64,000 bases of DNA, taken from NCBI GenBank assembly GCA_012955965.1, contig JABBZI010000008.1, forward strand, positions 1 to 64,000, in the 5' to 3' direction. Positions 18,244 to 26,430 of this stretch are shown here, one piece after another (the stretch's first letter is position 1; the number at the start of each line of letters is the position of its first letter). The position numbers and the translations under genes are program-made. The notes under the pieces are model-generated. The model did no database searches, was not told the origin of the DNA, and saw nothing but the letters and a program-made list of their open reading frames with translations. Source of the stretch: Clostridioides difficile. Its GTDB lineage: Bacteria; Bacillota; Clostridia; Peptostreptococcales; Peptostreptococcaceae.

Positions 18244-19257
18244 TTATTTATTATCTTTTGTTGAATCTCTTATAACTAATTCTGGCTTAAAAATTAACTC
18301 ATCAAATGATTCTTTTTTATCTCCTCTTAAACAATTTATCAGTATTTCACTAGCCTTGTATCCTATTTCATAAGATGGCTGTCTCACTGTTGTAAGAGAA
18401 GGACTTATTAGACTAGATGTCTGAATATCATCAAATCCTACAACATTTACATCATTTGGTATATTTAATCCTCTTTCCTTAAGTCCTCTTATAACACCTA
18501 TTGCAATCAAATCATTTGCACAAAATATTGAATCAAAATCTATTTTTTCTAAATTTTTTATAAATTCTTGTCCCCATTCAATTTTATACTTTCCTTCAAA
18601 TACATAGTCAGAGTTGTAACTTAAGTTATGCTCAATTAATGCTTTTTTGTATCCCTCTAATCTATCTATCGCTATTTCATTTTGAAGGGGGCCACTTAGG
18701 TATATTATTTTCTTACTCCCAATGTCTAATAAATGTTTTGTAGCTATATATCCACCTTCAAAGTTGTTTATTTTAACTATTCCTTTTAAAGTTTCTTTGT
18801 TCATACTTATTTTCTTATCAATTAATACAGTTGGTATTTTTATGTCTTTATAATTTGCCTCTTTCCAATTTGTATTTGAAGAAGCTGCAAAGATAATTCC
18901 ATCTATCATCCTCTCTGATAATGTTCTTATCCCTTCATATTCTTTTTTAGCATCCTCGTCTGTATTACATAAAATTATGTTGTAGCCTTCTTCATTAGCT
19001 TTGTCTTCTACTCCCCTTGATACATCTGTAAAAAATGGATTTCGTATATCTGGTATAAGAAGCCCTATAGTATTAGTTTTTTTAGTTACTAGACTTTGTG
19101 CTAGTTTGTTTGGTACATAATTTTTTTCTTTCATTATTTTTAAAATTTTTTCCCTTGTTGCTTGACTTATATTTTCATCTTTATTATTAATGACTTTTGA
19201 CACAGTTGTTTTAGAAACACCAGCCAATTCGCCAATTTCTTTTATAGTAATACTCAA
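18244..19257 (-). CDS. rbsR: LacI-family transcriptional repressor RbsR
   Basis: Repressor of about 337 residues with an N-terminal LacI HTH (ITIKEIGELAGVSKTTVSKVIN) and a hinge, followed by a sugar-binding domain homologous to RbsB (TNTIGLLIPDIRNPFF...VVGFDDIQTSSLISPSLTTVRQP). GGGGGTGA lies 5 bases before a TTG codon at 19257, which gives the usual LacI-family start MSITIKEI; the GTG at 19264-19266 lies inside that ribosome site and is less likely. First gene of the rbs operon, it probably represses itself and the whole operon. Confidence 0.92.
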   Translation of the reverse strand: MSITIKEIGELAGVSKTTVSKVINNKDENISQATREKILKIMKEKNYVPNKLAQSLVTKKTNTIGLLIPDIRNPFFTDVSRGVEDKANEEGYNIILCNTDEDAKKEYEGIRTLSERMIDGIIFAASSNTNWKEANYKDIKIPTVLIDKKISMNKETLKGIVKINNFEGGYIATKHLLDIGSKKIIYLSGPLQNEIAIDRLEGYKKALIEHNLSYNSDYVFEGKYKIEWGQEFIKNLEKIDFDSIFCANDLIAIGVIRGLKERGLNIPNDVNVVGFDDIQTSSLISPSLTTVRQPSYEIGYKASEILINCLRGDKKESFDELIFKPELVIRDSTKDNK

Positions 19258-19278
19258 GAAGTTCACCCCCGTAGTTTA

Positions 19279-19337
19279 GGAAACCGTTTTACTTAACCGG
19301 TTACCTAGATATTAGCACATCCTTTTTTCCTTTGCAA
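19279..19337 (-). promoter_or_regulatory. rbs operon promoter with two LacI-type operators
   Basis: TTGCAA (19332-19337) and TAATAT (19309-19314) are 17 bases apart. Just downstream are two CG-centred sites: TAACCGGTTAC (19294-19304) and GGAAACCGTTTTAC (19279-19292). Both fit the LacI family; the second also resembles a CcpA cre site, so catabolite control may overlap with RbsR control. Confidence 0.7.
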
Positions 19338-19428
19338 CTATTTTATATAAATTTTGATATTTTTCTCATTTTTCGAAATATTGCAATTTATAATTCAAAT
19401 TTAATATTTATACTAATATACAAAAAAA

Positions 19429-19468
19429 AATTAATATACTTTCATAATTATTTAAAAGTATATTAATT
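19429..19468 (-). terminator. bioB terminator
   Basis: A perfect stem of at least 13 bp (AATTAATATACTT and its complement), followed on the minus strand by nine T residues. It lies 17 bases past the bioB stop. Confidence 0.9.
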
Positions 19469-19485
19469 AATTTAAGTAATCTTTA

Positions 19486-20463
19486 TTAAAGTTCAAGTCC
19501 TTGCTCTATAATCATTTTTTTATCATTTTCAATTCCATTTCCTACAGTTGTTAAATAATCACCTACAATTGCGGAATTTACACCACCATTAAATCCAATT
19601 TTGTCATATCCCTTTAAAGATAATCTTCCCCCAGCATATCTTATGTATACATTAGGAATTATAAATCTAAATACTGCTGTTGTTTTTAATATTTCCATAG
19701 GCTCTAATATATCATAATCTTCCATAGGAGTATTCTTAATAGGATTTAAAATGTTTATCGGAATTGATTTGACATCTAATTCTCGTATTTCAAAAGCCAT
19801 TTGTAACCTTTGTTCTTTACTTTCATTCATCCCAATTATTCCACCTACACATACATCTAATCCAGCCCTTTTAGCTTCTTCAATTGTTCTTATTCTGTCT
19901 TTATAAGTATGTGTTGTACATATATTATCAAAGTTATCTTTAGACGTCTCAACATTATGGTGATATGTATTAACACCCACTGATTTCAGCTTTTTAGCCT
20001 GCTCATAATCTATAATACCTAAAGATGCACATAATTTTAAATTAGTATTTTCTCTTAATCTTTCATAGATATTTAAAATATCATTAAACTCTTTTCCCGT
20101 CATTCCTTTACCACTTGTAACTAAGGAGAATCTATGTACGCCTTTACTTTCCATTTCTTTGGCTCTCTTTAAAATATCATTACAATCTAGTAATGAGTAT
20201 TCATCCACTCCAGTTTTATAATGGGATGATTGTGCACAAAATTTACAGTCTTCACTACATTTGCCAGACTTAGCATTCATTATTGTACATAAATCTACTC
20301 TTCTTCCCATAAAATTTTCTCTTATTTCATTTGCAGATTTTAATAGGATATCAAAATTATTATTGTTATTTGTATCAAGACTTATTAAATTAAGAGCTTC
20401 CTCATAACTTATTTCCTCTCCATCTAAAACTTTATTTTTTAATTTGATTATGTATTTTTCCAT
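19486..20463 (-). CDS. bioB: biotin synthase BioB
   Basis: 325-residue radical SAM enzyme that inserts sulfur into dethiobiotin, the last step of biotin synthesis. The SAM-cluster motif is CSEDCKFC (Cys69, 73, 76). Other conserved parts are NTYHHNVETS (165-174), GLDVCVGGIIGM (Cys205) and YIRYAGGR. For the auxiliary cluster, the position matching E. coli Cys97 is Ser113, while Cys145 and Cys205 are kept and an extra Cys182 appears in NICTTHTY, so the sulfur-donor cluster may differ from the standard 2Fe-2S type. It stands alone, without other bio genes nearby. A TTGACC/TAATAC pair (17-base spacing) lies upstream. Confidence 0.95.
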   Translation of the reverse strand: MEKYIIKLKNKVLDGEEISYEEALNLISLDTNNNNNFDILLKSANEIRENFMGRRVDLCTIMNAKSGKCSEDCKFCAQSSHYKTGVDEYSLLDCNDILKRAKEMESKGVHRFSLVTSGKGMTGKEFNDILNIYERLRENTNLKLCASLGIIDYEQAKKLKSVGVNTYHHNVETSKDNFDNICTTHTYKDRIRTIEEAKRAGLDVCVGGIIGMNESKEQRLQMAFEIRELDVKSIPINILNPIKNTPMEDYDILEPMEILKTTAVFRFIIPNVYIRYAGGRLSLKGYDKIGFNGGVNSAIVGDYLTTVGNGIENDKKMIIEQGLEL

Positions 20464-20577
20464 ATATCCTCCAATTCGTCAACCTATTTTTTTGTTTAGT
20501 TTACTTATTATATATAGTATTACATATGTAACATTTATTGGTCAACTTTATTTTTGATACAGGTTTACTATTAATCC

Positions 20578-20646
20578 AAAAAATACTGCCTTAAAATAGC
20601 ATTCATATAATATATTATACATATCACTATTAAAGCAGTATTTTTT
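20578..20646. terminator. hairpin after the 87-aa gene
   Basis: AAAATACTGC and GCAGTATTTT form the outer stem, extended by TTAA/TTAA after one mismatch, with A- and T-runs on both sides. It lies between bioB (upstream promoter side) and the stop at 20670. Confidence 0.7.
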
Positions 20647-20669
20647 ACTAAATGATTATCCTTATTAAT

Positions 20670-20933
20670 TTACAAAACTATCCTTGTCTTAACTCCATCC
20701 GAGCTTTCCATTGTAACAACCTCTAAGCCCTCATACTCTCTAAATAGCCATTTTAAATCCTTCATAGCCTGATTAACCTGACTTTTCGTTAGATTATTTA
20801 TAAAATATTCTTTTCTAGTTTCCTCGTACTCTTTGCTAGTTAAAAAATTTCTTAGAAAATTAAATGCAAATACACTTGGAATATTGTTTACATTAGCTTT
20901 CTTGCTATTTTCTTTTTCATAGTAAATTTTCAT
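20670..20933 (-). CDS. small hypothetical protein, 87 aa
   Basis: No family recognised. A soluble, charged protein with a helical middle (FNFLRNFLTSKEYEETRKEYF; QVNQAMKDLKWLFREY) and a C-terminal beta-like strand. AAAGGAG lies 9 bases before the ATG, and a terminator follows, so it is a credible single-gene unit. It sits between bioB and the DUF362 ferredoxin gene, transcribed in the same direction. Confidence 0.65.
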   Translation of the reverse strand: MKIYYEKENSKKANVNNIPSVFAFNFLRNFLTSKEYEETRKEYFINNLTKSQVNQAMKDLKWLFREYEGLEVVTMESSDGVKTRIVL

Positions 20934-21002
20934 AAATGCATACTCCTTTGATACTTTTAGATTTCTCTTACAATAATTATATGCATTTAAGTCCTACTAT
21001 TC

Positions 21003-22076
21003 TTATAATTTTATTAATTCATATTCTTTATTTCCCATTCCCATTTCACATGCATAGTCTATTATTCTAGTTCCATTTACATGAGGATGCTCATGTTTGA
21101 ACACATCATGACCCATTTCCTTACAAACCAAATCATAACATGCTTGTTCAATGGCTACAGGGTCTGTTGATGCTAATATTCCTATATCATGTGCAATCGG
21201 TCTACCTGACCAAGGCACACAATCACAAAGTGGAGTTACATTCATGACAAAAGTTATATAGCCTACTTTATCCTTTTTATTTGATACTGCTCCATAAGCA
21301 TATTCTGCCATCTTTTCAACAAATACATCTGAGTCACTTTCCCATTGTATAGTTACTGCTCTAGTTGGACATACAGTTGGACATTCTCCACATCCATAAC
21401 ACACATCAGAATCTATAATTGCCTTCTTATCTACTATACTTATAGCTTTTGTAGGACAAGAATTAACACATTTTCCACATCCGATACACTTCTTCTCTTT
21501 TACTACTGGCGTAACATCAGAATGTTGCATTTGCTTTCCTGCTGCACTTGCACACCCCATGGCTAAATTTTTTAATGCTCCTCCAAAACCTGCTGCTTCA
21601 TGACCTTTAAAATGGCTCATTACTATCATTGCAGAAGAGTTATAAATTTCGCCACCTATTTTCACACTTTCAAAATGTTTTTTATCTATTTGTACATTTT
21701 CATAATTTCTGCTGTACAATCCATCTGCAATTATTACTGGTGCATTTACCACTGCATAGGCAAAACCATTTTCTATAGCTGTTGTAAGATGGTCTACAGA
21801 ATTTGTTCTACTCCCTGTATATAATGTATTTGTATCTGTCAAAAATGGCTTTCCTTCACAATCTTTAATTTTATCAACCACTTGTCTAACTGCTACAGGA
21901 CTCATATATGTAGTATTTCCTTTTTCTCCAAAGTGAAGTTTAATTGCTACTTGGTCATTCTTTTCTATTAAATCTTTGAATCCTGCTATATCAAATAATC
22001 TTCTTACATTGTTTGGCACATTTTTATTTTGTGAATTTGAGTATAAGTCACAAAAATATACTTTTGACTTTTCCAT
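21003..22076 (-). CDS. DUF362 protein with two 4Fe-4S ferredoxin motifs
   Basis: 357-residue cytoplasmic iron-sulfur protein. The DUF362 domain spans most of the length (VAIKLHFGEKGN near 43-54; FKGHEAAGFGGALKNLAMGCA near 156-176). An inserted bacterial-ferredoxin domain carries Cys197/200/203/207 and Cys226/229/232/236. Such proteins are widespread in anaerobes and are thought to take part in electron transfer; the reaction is unknown. AAGGGGTG precedes the ATG. It forms a single-gene unit. Confidence 0.88.
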   Translation of the reverse strand: MEKSKVYFCDLYSNSQNKNVPNNVRRLFDIAGFKDLIEKNDQVAIKLHFGEKGNTTYMSPVAVRQVVDKIKDCEGKPFLTDTNTLYTGSRTNSVDHLTTAIENGFAYAVVNAPVIIADGLYSRNYENVQIDKKHFESVKIGGEIYNSSAMIVMSHFKGHEAAGFGGALKNLAMGCASAAGKQMQHSDVTPVVKEKKCIGCGKCVNSCPTKAISIVDKKAIIDSDVCYGCGECPTVCPTRAVTIQWESDSDVFVEKMAEYAYGAVSNKKDKVGYITFVMNVTPLCDCVPWSGRPIAHDIGILASTDPVAIEQACYDLVCKEMGHDVFKHEHPHVNGTRIIDYACEMGMGNKEYELIKL

Positions 22077-22364
22077 ATCTACACCCCTTTAAAATATTTA
22101 CTTGAATTAATTTTATCACTTTTAAAGTGATTTTTTAGTATATTTTACCATAATTAAAGATTCTTATCTTTATTTAATAAAAACAATATTATTTTAACTC
22201 CTTACTACATTGTTTTAACGCTTTACTAATTAGGCTCTATGTACTATAGCATATCTTAAATAACTGATAATCACTATATTATAATCTATCTCCTTTTTTA
22301 TTTTCAAACAATTTCTTAAGGTAATAATTTAATTATTATAAAATATAATGGATACAAGTAAAAC
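22077..22364. other. intergenic region upstream of DUF362 gene, no gene seen
   Basis: A/T-rich. It holds a short ATCACTTTTAAAGTGAT palindrome near 22118-22134. No convincing gene; candidate frames beside the AAGGAG sequences here close within about 15 codons. Confidence 0.4.
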
Positions 22365-22401
22365 AAAAAAAAGACTTGAAACTTAAGTTCAAGTCTTTTT
22401 T
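22365..22401. terminator. strong intrinsic terminator
   Basis: AAAAAAGACTTGAA pairs with TTCAAGTCTTTTTT around a 7-to-9-base loop. It lies about 80 bases past the ABC permease stop and would end that operon; A/T runs on both sides allow bidirectional action. Confidence 0.88.
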
Positions 22402-22479
22402 GCTTAGATATATTCTTATACATTATTAAGTTTATTTCTACACAATATATTGCTATTTACATTTATAATAAAGATATCA

Positions 22480-23238
22480 TTAAACTGGTTTTTTATTAAA
22501 TAAAATAACAGCTGATAACAGACACACTATTGAAATAATAATTGTTACAATGATTGGAATAATAAATTCTGGAGCTGTCACTTTACCTGAAATCAAATCT
22601 ATATTTTTTGATAATATGAAATTAGGCGTATAAGGTGCAATCTGCTTAGGAATAGAAATTAAACTCAAAGCAATGGTTACTACTAATACAAGTAATACAC
22701 TTGCAAATGCTGGTCTAAATAGTACACATCCAAGAATTAATATAGTAATATACATAATACCAATTATCCATAAGTTAAATGCTGAAAATACAACATGATT
22801 AAGATTTGCAGTTGGCCAAAAATACATTGTATAACCATAAGTACATAAAAAGCTCAACCAGAAACCAATGGTCATAATAATTACTGCAATAGAAAATTTA
22901 GATAATACTACAGACGAACGTGACAATCCTTTAGTCAACATAATGACAAGTGTTCCTTTAGAATATTCGTTTGATAAAATATTACAAAAAATAATTAGAG
23001 TTAAACTCATTCCAAGACCAGAGATATTACTAGAAAACTGTGTCCAAGAATCTAAAGCAGTTGGTAAAGCAGTAACTTTTAAAGTTGGGGCAAAATAAGC
23101 AATTAAGTCTGGCATAAATTTAGCAGAAAGAGGACTCATTATTCCAAATATTAAAAATAAAGTAATCAGACTAAATAACTTATAATTTCTTACATTCTCT
23201 ACAAATTCTTTTTTTGTAAATGCTATGTATTCTCTCAC
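22480..23238 (-). CDS. ABC-2 type permease, YxlG-like
   Basis: 252-residue membrane protein with six hydrophobic segments and the typical start REYIAFTKKEFVENVRNYKLF, as in ABC-2 transporters of the NosY/YxlG class. A conserved SNEYSKGTLVIMLTKGLSRSSVVLSKF loop contacts the ATPase. The start ATG overlaps the ATPase stop (ATGA, 23235-23238). It ends a four-gene operon (XRE regulator, PLDc_N protein, ATPase, permease). The exported compound is unknown; the Bacillus relatives are linked to envelope stress and peptide-antibiotic defence. Confidence 0.87.
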   Translation of the reverse strand: MREYIAFTKKEFVENVRNYKLFSLITLFLIFGIMSPLSAKFMPDLIAYFAPTLKVTALPTALDSWTQFSSNISGLGMSLTLIIFCNILSNEYSKGTLVIMLTKGLSRSSVVLSKFSIAVIIMTIGFWLSFLCTYGYTMYFWPTANLNHVVFSAFNLWIIGIMYITILILGCVLFRPAFASVLLVLVVTIALSLISIPKQIAPYTPNFILSKNIDLISGKVTAPEFIIPIIVTIIISIVCLLSAVILFNKKPV

Positions 23239-24152
23239 TTTACTACCTCCAAAAATAAATTTTCAAGTGACAATTCTATTAATTCCATCTTTATTGGACA
23301 AAGATTCATTTCCGCAAGTGTAGATATGACTGTTTGTTGTATTGATTTTATATCTTTACCATGGAAAATAATTTCCATATTAGTCCCTTCTGAATCTTTA
23401 AGTAAGGATTTAATACTACTACTAGACTTAAATGCTTGAATTTCATCATTACTTGAAAACTCCAATAAAAGTCTATCTTTTCCATGCATACTTTTTATTT
23501 CTGAAAGTGTACCACTAAGAGCAATGCTTCCGTTATTTAATATAGCAACATGGTCACAAATTCTTTCAACATCTGACAGTATATGTGTTGAGAATATTAC
23601 AGTTGTTGAGTCTTTGATTTTAAACATAATATCTAATATTTCTTTTCTACCAACAGGGTCAAGTGCGCTTGTTGGTTCATCACAAATAAGTAATTTAGGG
23701 CGTGAAAGTAATGCTTGAGCTATCCCAAGACGTTGTTTCATTCCACGAGAAAATCCACCTATTCGTTTCTTTTCATTTCCGAGTCCTACAAGTGATAACA
23801 ACTCTTCACTTCTTGACTTTATTTCTTGTTTTGAAAGCCCTGTGATTTCTCCACAAAGAGAAAGATATTCAAGTGGTCTCATATAGTTATAAAACTCTGG
23901 AACATCAGGTAGATAACCTACATGACGATTAGAACTTGTTCTTCCATAGGTCACTTTCTCACCACAAACATTTATAGTTCCACTATCTATTTCAAGTAAC
24001 CCAAGCACCATTTTCATTGTTGTAGTCTTGCCTGCACCATTCTTACCTACAAATCCAAAAACTGACCCTTCTGGTACAGTAAAATTTAGATTATCTATTA
24101 TCTTTCGATTACCAAAACTTTTTGATAACCCATTTATTGAAACAATATTCAT
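23235..24152 (-). CDS. ABC transporter ATP-binding protein, YxlF-like
   Basis: 305-residue cytoplasmic ATPase. Walker A is GKNGAGKTT (36-44), the signature is FSRGMKQRLGIAQAL, Walker B is LLICDEPTSALDP and the switch His is in IFSTHILSD. The extra C-terminal ~80 residues are typical of exporters of this type. It shares a base with the PLDc_N gene upstream and four bases with the permease downstream. Confidence 0.93.
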   Translation of the reverse strand: MNIVSINGLSKSFGNRKIIDNLNFTVPEGSVFGFVGKNGAGKTTTMKMVLGLLEIDSGTINVCGEKVTYGRTSSNRHVGYLPDVPEFYNYMRPLEYLSLCGEITGLSKQEIKSRSEELLSLVGLGNEKKRIGGFSRGMKQRLGIAQALLSRPKLLICDEPTSALDPVGRKEILDIMFKIKDSTTVIFSTHILSDVERICDHVAILNNGSIALSGTLSEIKSMHGKDRLLLEFSSNDEIQAFKSSSSIKSLLKDSEGTNMEIIFHGKDIKSIQQTVISTLAEMNLCPIKMELIELSLENLFLEVVK

Positions 24153-24352
24153 TATTCATCACCTCTTCCTATAGTAAAGTATAAAATGGGACCTATTATA
24201 CTGACAAATAGCACTAAAAGAATCCATATTGCCTTATTACCAATTTTATAATTTGGATGTTTTATTATATGAATAAGTGCAGTAATTACGAGTATTAAAT
24301 TTAAAATAATAATAGGAAGTAACAGTGGTAAATGTTCCATTAAATTTTCCAT
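24152..24352 (-). CDS. PLDc_N domain small membrane protein, YxlE-like
   Basis: 66 residues with two membrane helices and the PLDc_N (phospholipase D N-terminal) pattern: LLLPIIILNLILVITALIHI, then NYKIGNKAIWILLVLFVSIIGPILYFTIGR. It lacks any catalytic domain. In Bacillus, YxlE of the sigY operon is the same size and sits next to the same ATPase and permease. Its role is thought to be regulatory or accessory. GGAGG lies 9-10 bases before the ATG. Confidence 0.85.
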   Translation of the reverse strand: MENLMEHLPLLLPIIILNLILVITALIHIIKHPNYKIGNKAIWILLVLFVSIIGPILYFTIGRGDE

Positions 24353-24356
24353 AATT

Positions 24357-25451
24357 TTATTCCTCCAATAAAGATAATTTTTCTATAAGAAATCTGTATT
24401 CTTTGTTCTCATTTAATACAGAGAACATAGGATTATTCTTAATAGCAGTAACAATACCTGCCTTTACAATTGTATCATCACGTGTAATACCTGTTCCAAT
24501 CTCAGAAATCCAGCCATCGATATGATTAAAAAAGTCATCACTATGTAGCATAATTGGATATATATCACTCATTGCCAAATCTACATATCTTTGTAATGAC
24601 TTAATAGCTCCTTTAGTATTTCCATGTATTAAATTCATTTGTATCTGGGTCAAATATACAGAAAACATAATGCCAGGAGATAATGCATCAAGGTCAAAAG
24701 TATCTGAAATTATTAAAATACGTCTTTCTATTTCTTCAATTTGTGATTTATCTGAGTTTTGCAGAAGTCCCACTAAATCTTGAACTAACAACGTAAGATT
24801 CTGATATGCTCCTATCTGTAACGTTTCATTAGCTTCACTAGTTTGACCATTCATCATTTGTCCCTGTGCAAGAAGTATGCTTTCATTTACCATGGGAAAA
24901 TTGCTATCTTGAAATAAGTCAATAACTTCTATAGGTTGATTTAACAAGATATAACAGGTTGCCTCCATACCTTTTGACTGACGACAAATTTCTATATCAT
25001 CACTTGTCTCTCGTATTCGAATAAAAATTTCTAATGCTTCACTAATTAATAGTTCACGTTTTTCTTCATCTAAAAGGTCATAATGATTAATTATCAAAAC
25101 ACCCATCTGATAAATCAAAGGAAAGCATGAATAATATTTTTTTATGGTTTCTCGTATTTCATCCATAACTTCGTTAAATGGTTTAACAGTAAAATCTTTG
25201 CACAATCGCTGATATAGTTTATTAATATCTTCCTTAATCATTTGTGGTTCATAGCAAATTAATTCATCAACTGTAATGTTGAAATATGTCGCGAGTTGTG
25301 GCAAAAAAGTTATGTCAGGATAGCTTTGCCCAGTCTCCCATTTAGATACAGAAGCCTTAGAGATACCTATATAATTTGCAAGTTCATCTTGTGTAATTCC
25401 TTTTTCTTTACGCTTTAAAATCAGTGTTTTTGCAATGTTTAATTCATTCAT
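24357..25451 (-). CDS. XRE-family regulator with TPR-like C-terminal domain
   Basis: 364 residues. Residues 7-62 are a Cro/CI HTH (ITQDELANYIGISKASVSKWETGQSYPDI). The remaining ~290 residues are helical, TPR-like, and resemble the sensor part of Firmicute regulators that control linked ABC exporters. First gene of the operon, four bases upstream of the PLDc_N gene. AAAGGAGG lies 8 bases before the ATG. A TTGTTA/TATAAT pair (18-base spacing) upstream is a likely promoter. The inducer is unknown. Confidence 0.88.
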   Translation of the reverse strand: MNELNIAKTLILKRKEKGITQDELANYIGISKASVSKWETGQSYPDITFLPQLATYFNITVDELICYEPQMIKEDINKLYQRLCKDFTVKPFNEVMDEIRETIKKYYSCFPLIYQMGVLIINHYDLLDEEKRELLISEALEIFIRIRETSDDIEICRQSKGMEATCYILLNQPIEVIDLFQDSNFPMVNESILLAQGQMMNGQTSEANETLQIGAYQNLTLLVQDLVGLLQNSDKSQIEEIERRILIISDTFDLDALSPGIMFSVYLTQIQMNLIHGNTKGAIKSLQRYVDLAMSDIYPIMLHSDDFFNHIDGWISEIGTGITRDDTIVKAGIVTAIKNNPMFSVLNENKEYRFLIEKLSLLEE

Positions 25452-25550
25452 GTCAACGCCTCCTTTGTATAATTATATCCTTAAATCCATAAACCTAACA
25501 AGCGATTTAAAGTTGACTTTTGATGAAAAAATCAACCATAGAGAAACAAA

Positions 25551-25577
25551 TAAGCAGATATCTTAGATACCTGCTTA
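25551..25577. terminator. short hairpin after the 144-aa XRE gene
   Basis: TAAGCAG-A-TATC and GATA-C-CTGCTTA pair around a 3-base loop. The T-run is poor in the minus direction. It lies about 100 bases past the XRE gene stop at 25676. Confidence 0.45.
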
Positions 25578-25675
25578 AATATATTTTAAAATTCAATTTA
25601 TATATTTTTTTATTTATTCCAATTATTTCCACATTTTTATACAAAACCATAGATGAATATATCCAAATATAGTTT

Positions 25676-26110
25676 TTATTTATCATGTTTTTTAAACGTC
25701 TTGTATAAAATATCTTTTAATATAAGTACATTATTCTCATTGCTCATACTGTATTCTTTTTCAAATCTTGAATATAATTCTTCAATAGCTATTTGATACT
25801 TTTCTATCCCCTCTATATCAACATACGCTTCTAAAATAGGATACTTAGAGCTCCATGCCTTTGTCCAGTCAACATCCTTACTAATATTATCAGTTATATC
25901 TTTAGAACATAAATTACTTTCATCAATTAAGTAATCATAAGTAATATTGAATAGCTTTGATATATTTTTTATATTTTCTAAATCTGGCTTAGCTTGCCCT
26001 AATTCCCACTTACTGATAGTTTGTCTAGATACATTTAGTCTTTCAGCCAACAATTCTTGAGAATAATTATATTTCTTTCTTAATTTTGTAATCTTGTCTC
26101 CTAGATTCAT
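25676..26110 (-). CDS. XRE-family transcriptional regulator, 144 aa
   Basis: Residues 4-62 form a Cro/CI HTH (YSQELLAERLNVSRQTISKWELGQAKPDLENI). The C-terminal ~75 residues (DWTKAWSSKYPILEAYVDIEGIEKYQIAIEELYSRFEKEY) are helical with no known domain. The HTH is of the type often found in Firmicute regulators of neighbouring transporters. AAAGGAG lies 9 bases before the ATG. It is a lone gene; the target is unknown. Confidence 0.85.
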   Translation of the reverse strand: MNLGDKITKLRKKYNYSQELLAERLNVSRQTISKWELGQAKPDLENIKNISKLFNITYDYLIDESNLCSKDITDNISKDVDWTKAWSSKYPILEAYVDIEGIEKYQIAIEELYSRFEKEYSMSNENNVLILKDILYKTFKKHDK

Positions 26111-26316
26111 ATGTTAAACTCCTTTCAAGTTAAAAATAATTATATTTCAATTATAAAGTATTAAACTCAATGGTTCTACAAAGCAAAGTTTGAAATATGT
26201 AAACTTTAGTTTACATACATGATGAATCATTCTATATAAACAATACTAATATTAATATTTAATTATAGATTTTTTGATAAAAATTAATTATTTATTCTTA
26301 AATAATAAAAAAAGGC

Positions 26317-26347
26317 TTGTGTTGTAGTTAACTCCAAGTAGTATACT
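26317..26347 (+). promoter_or_regulatory. MerR-type promoter with NmlR/AdhR-like operator
   Basis: TTGTGT (26317-26322) and TATACT (26342-26347) have the long 19-base spacer that MerR-family activators remodel. Centred in the spacer is GTTGTAGTTAACTCCAAG (26321-26338), matching the NmlR/AdhR-type dyad CTTGGAGTTAACTCCAAG at 16 of 18 bases. No MerR gene is adjacent, so the activator would act from elsewhere. Confidence 0.7.
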
Positions 26348-26430
26348 CTATTTAAGAATTGAGTAAAACATAATAAGTTTTATGTAAAGATATTGTACAG
26401 TTTATAAATAAAGTAAATAGGAGGAAATTT

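Noticed and set aside
20464-20560. BirA operator upstream of bioB
   Set aside because: Only partial resemblance to the GTTAAC-type paired half-sites; arms and spacing do not match well enough to call.
22200-22330. Small minus-strand peptide genes near AAGGAG sequences upstream of the DUF362 gene
   Set aside because: Frames close within about 15 codons and show no protein-like sequence.
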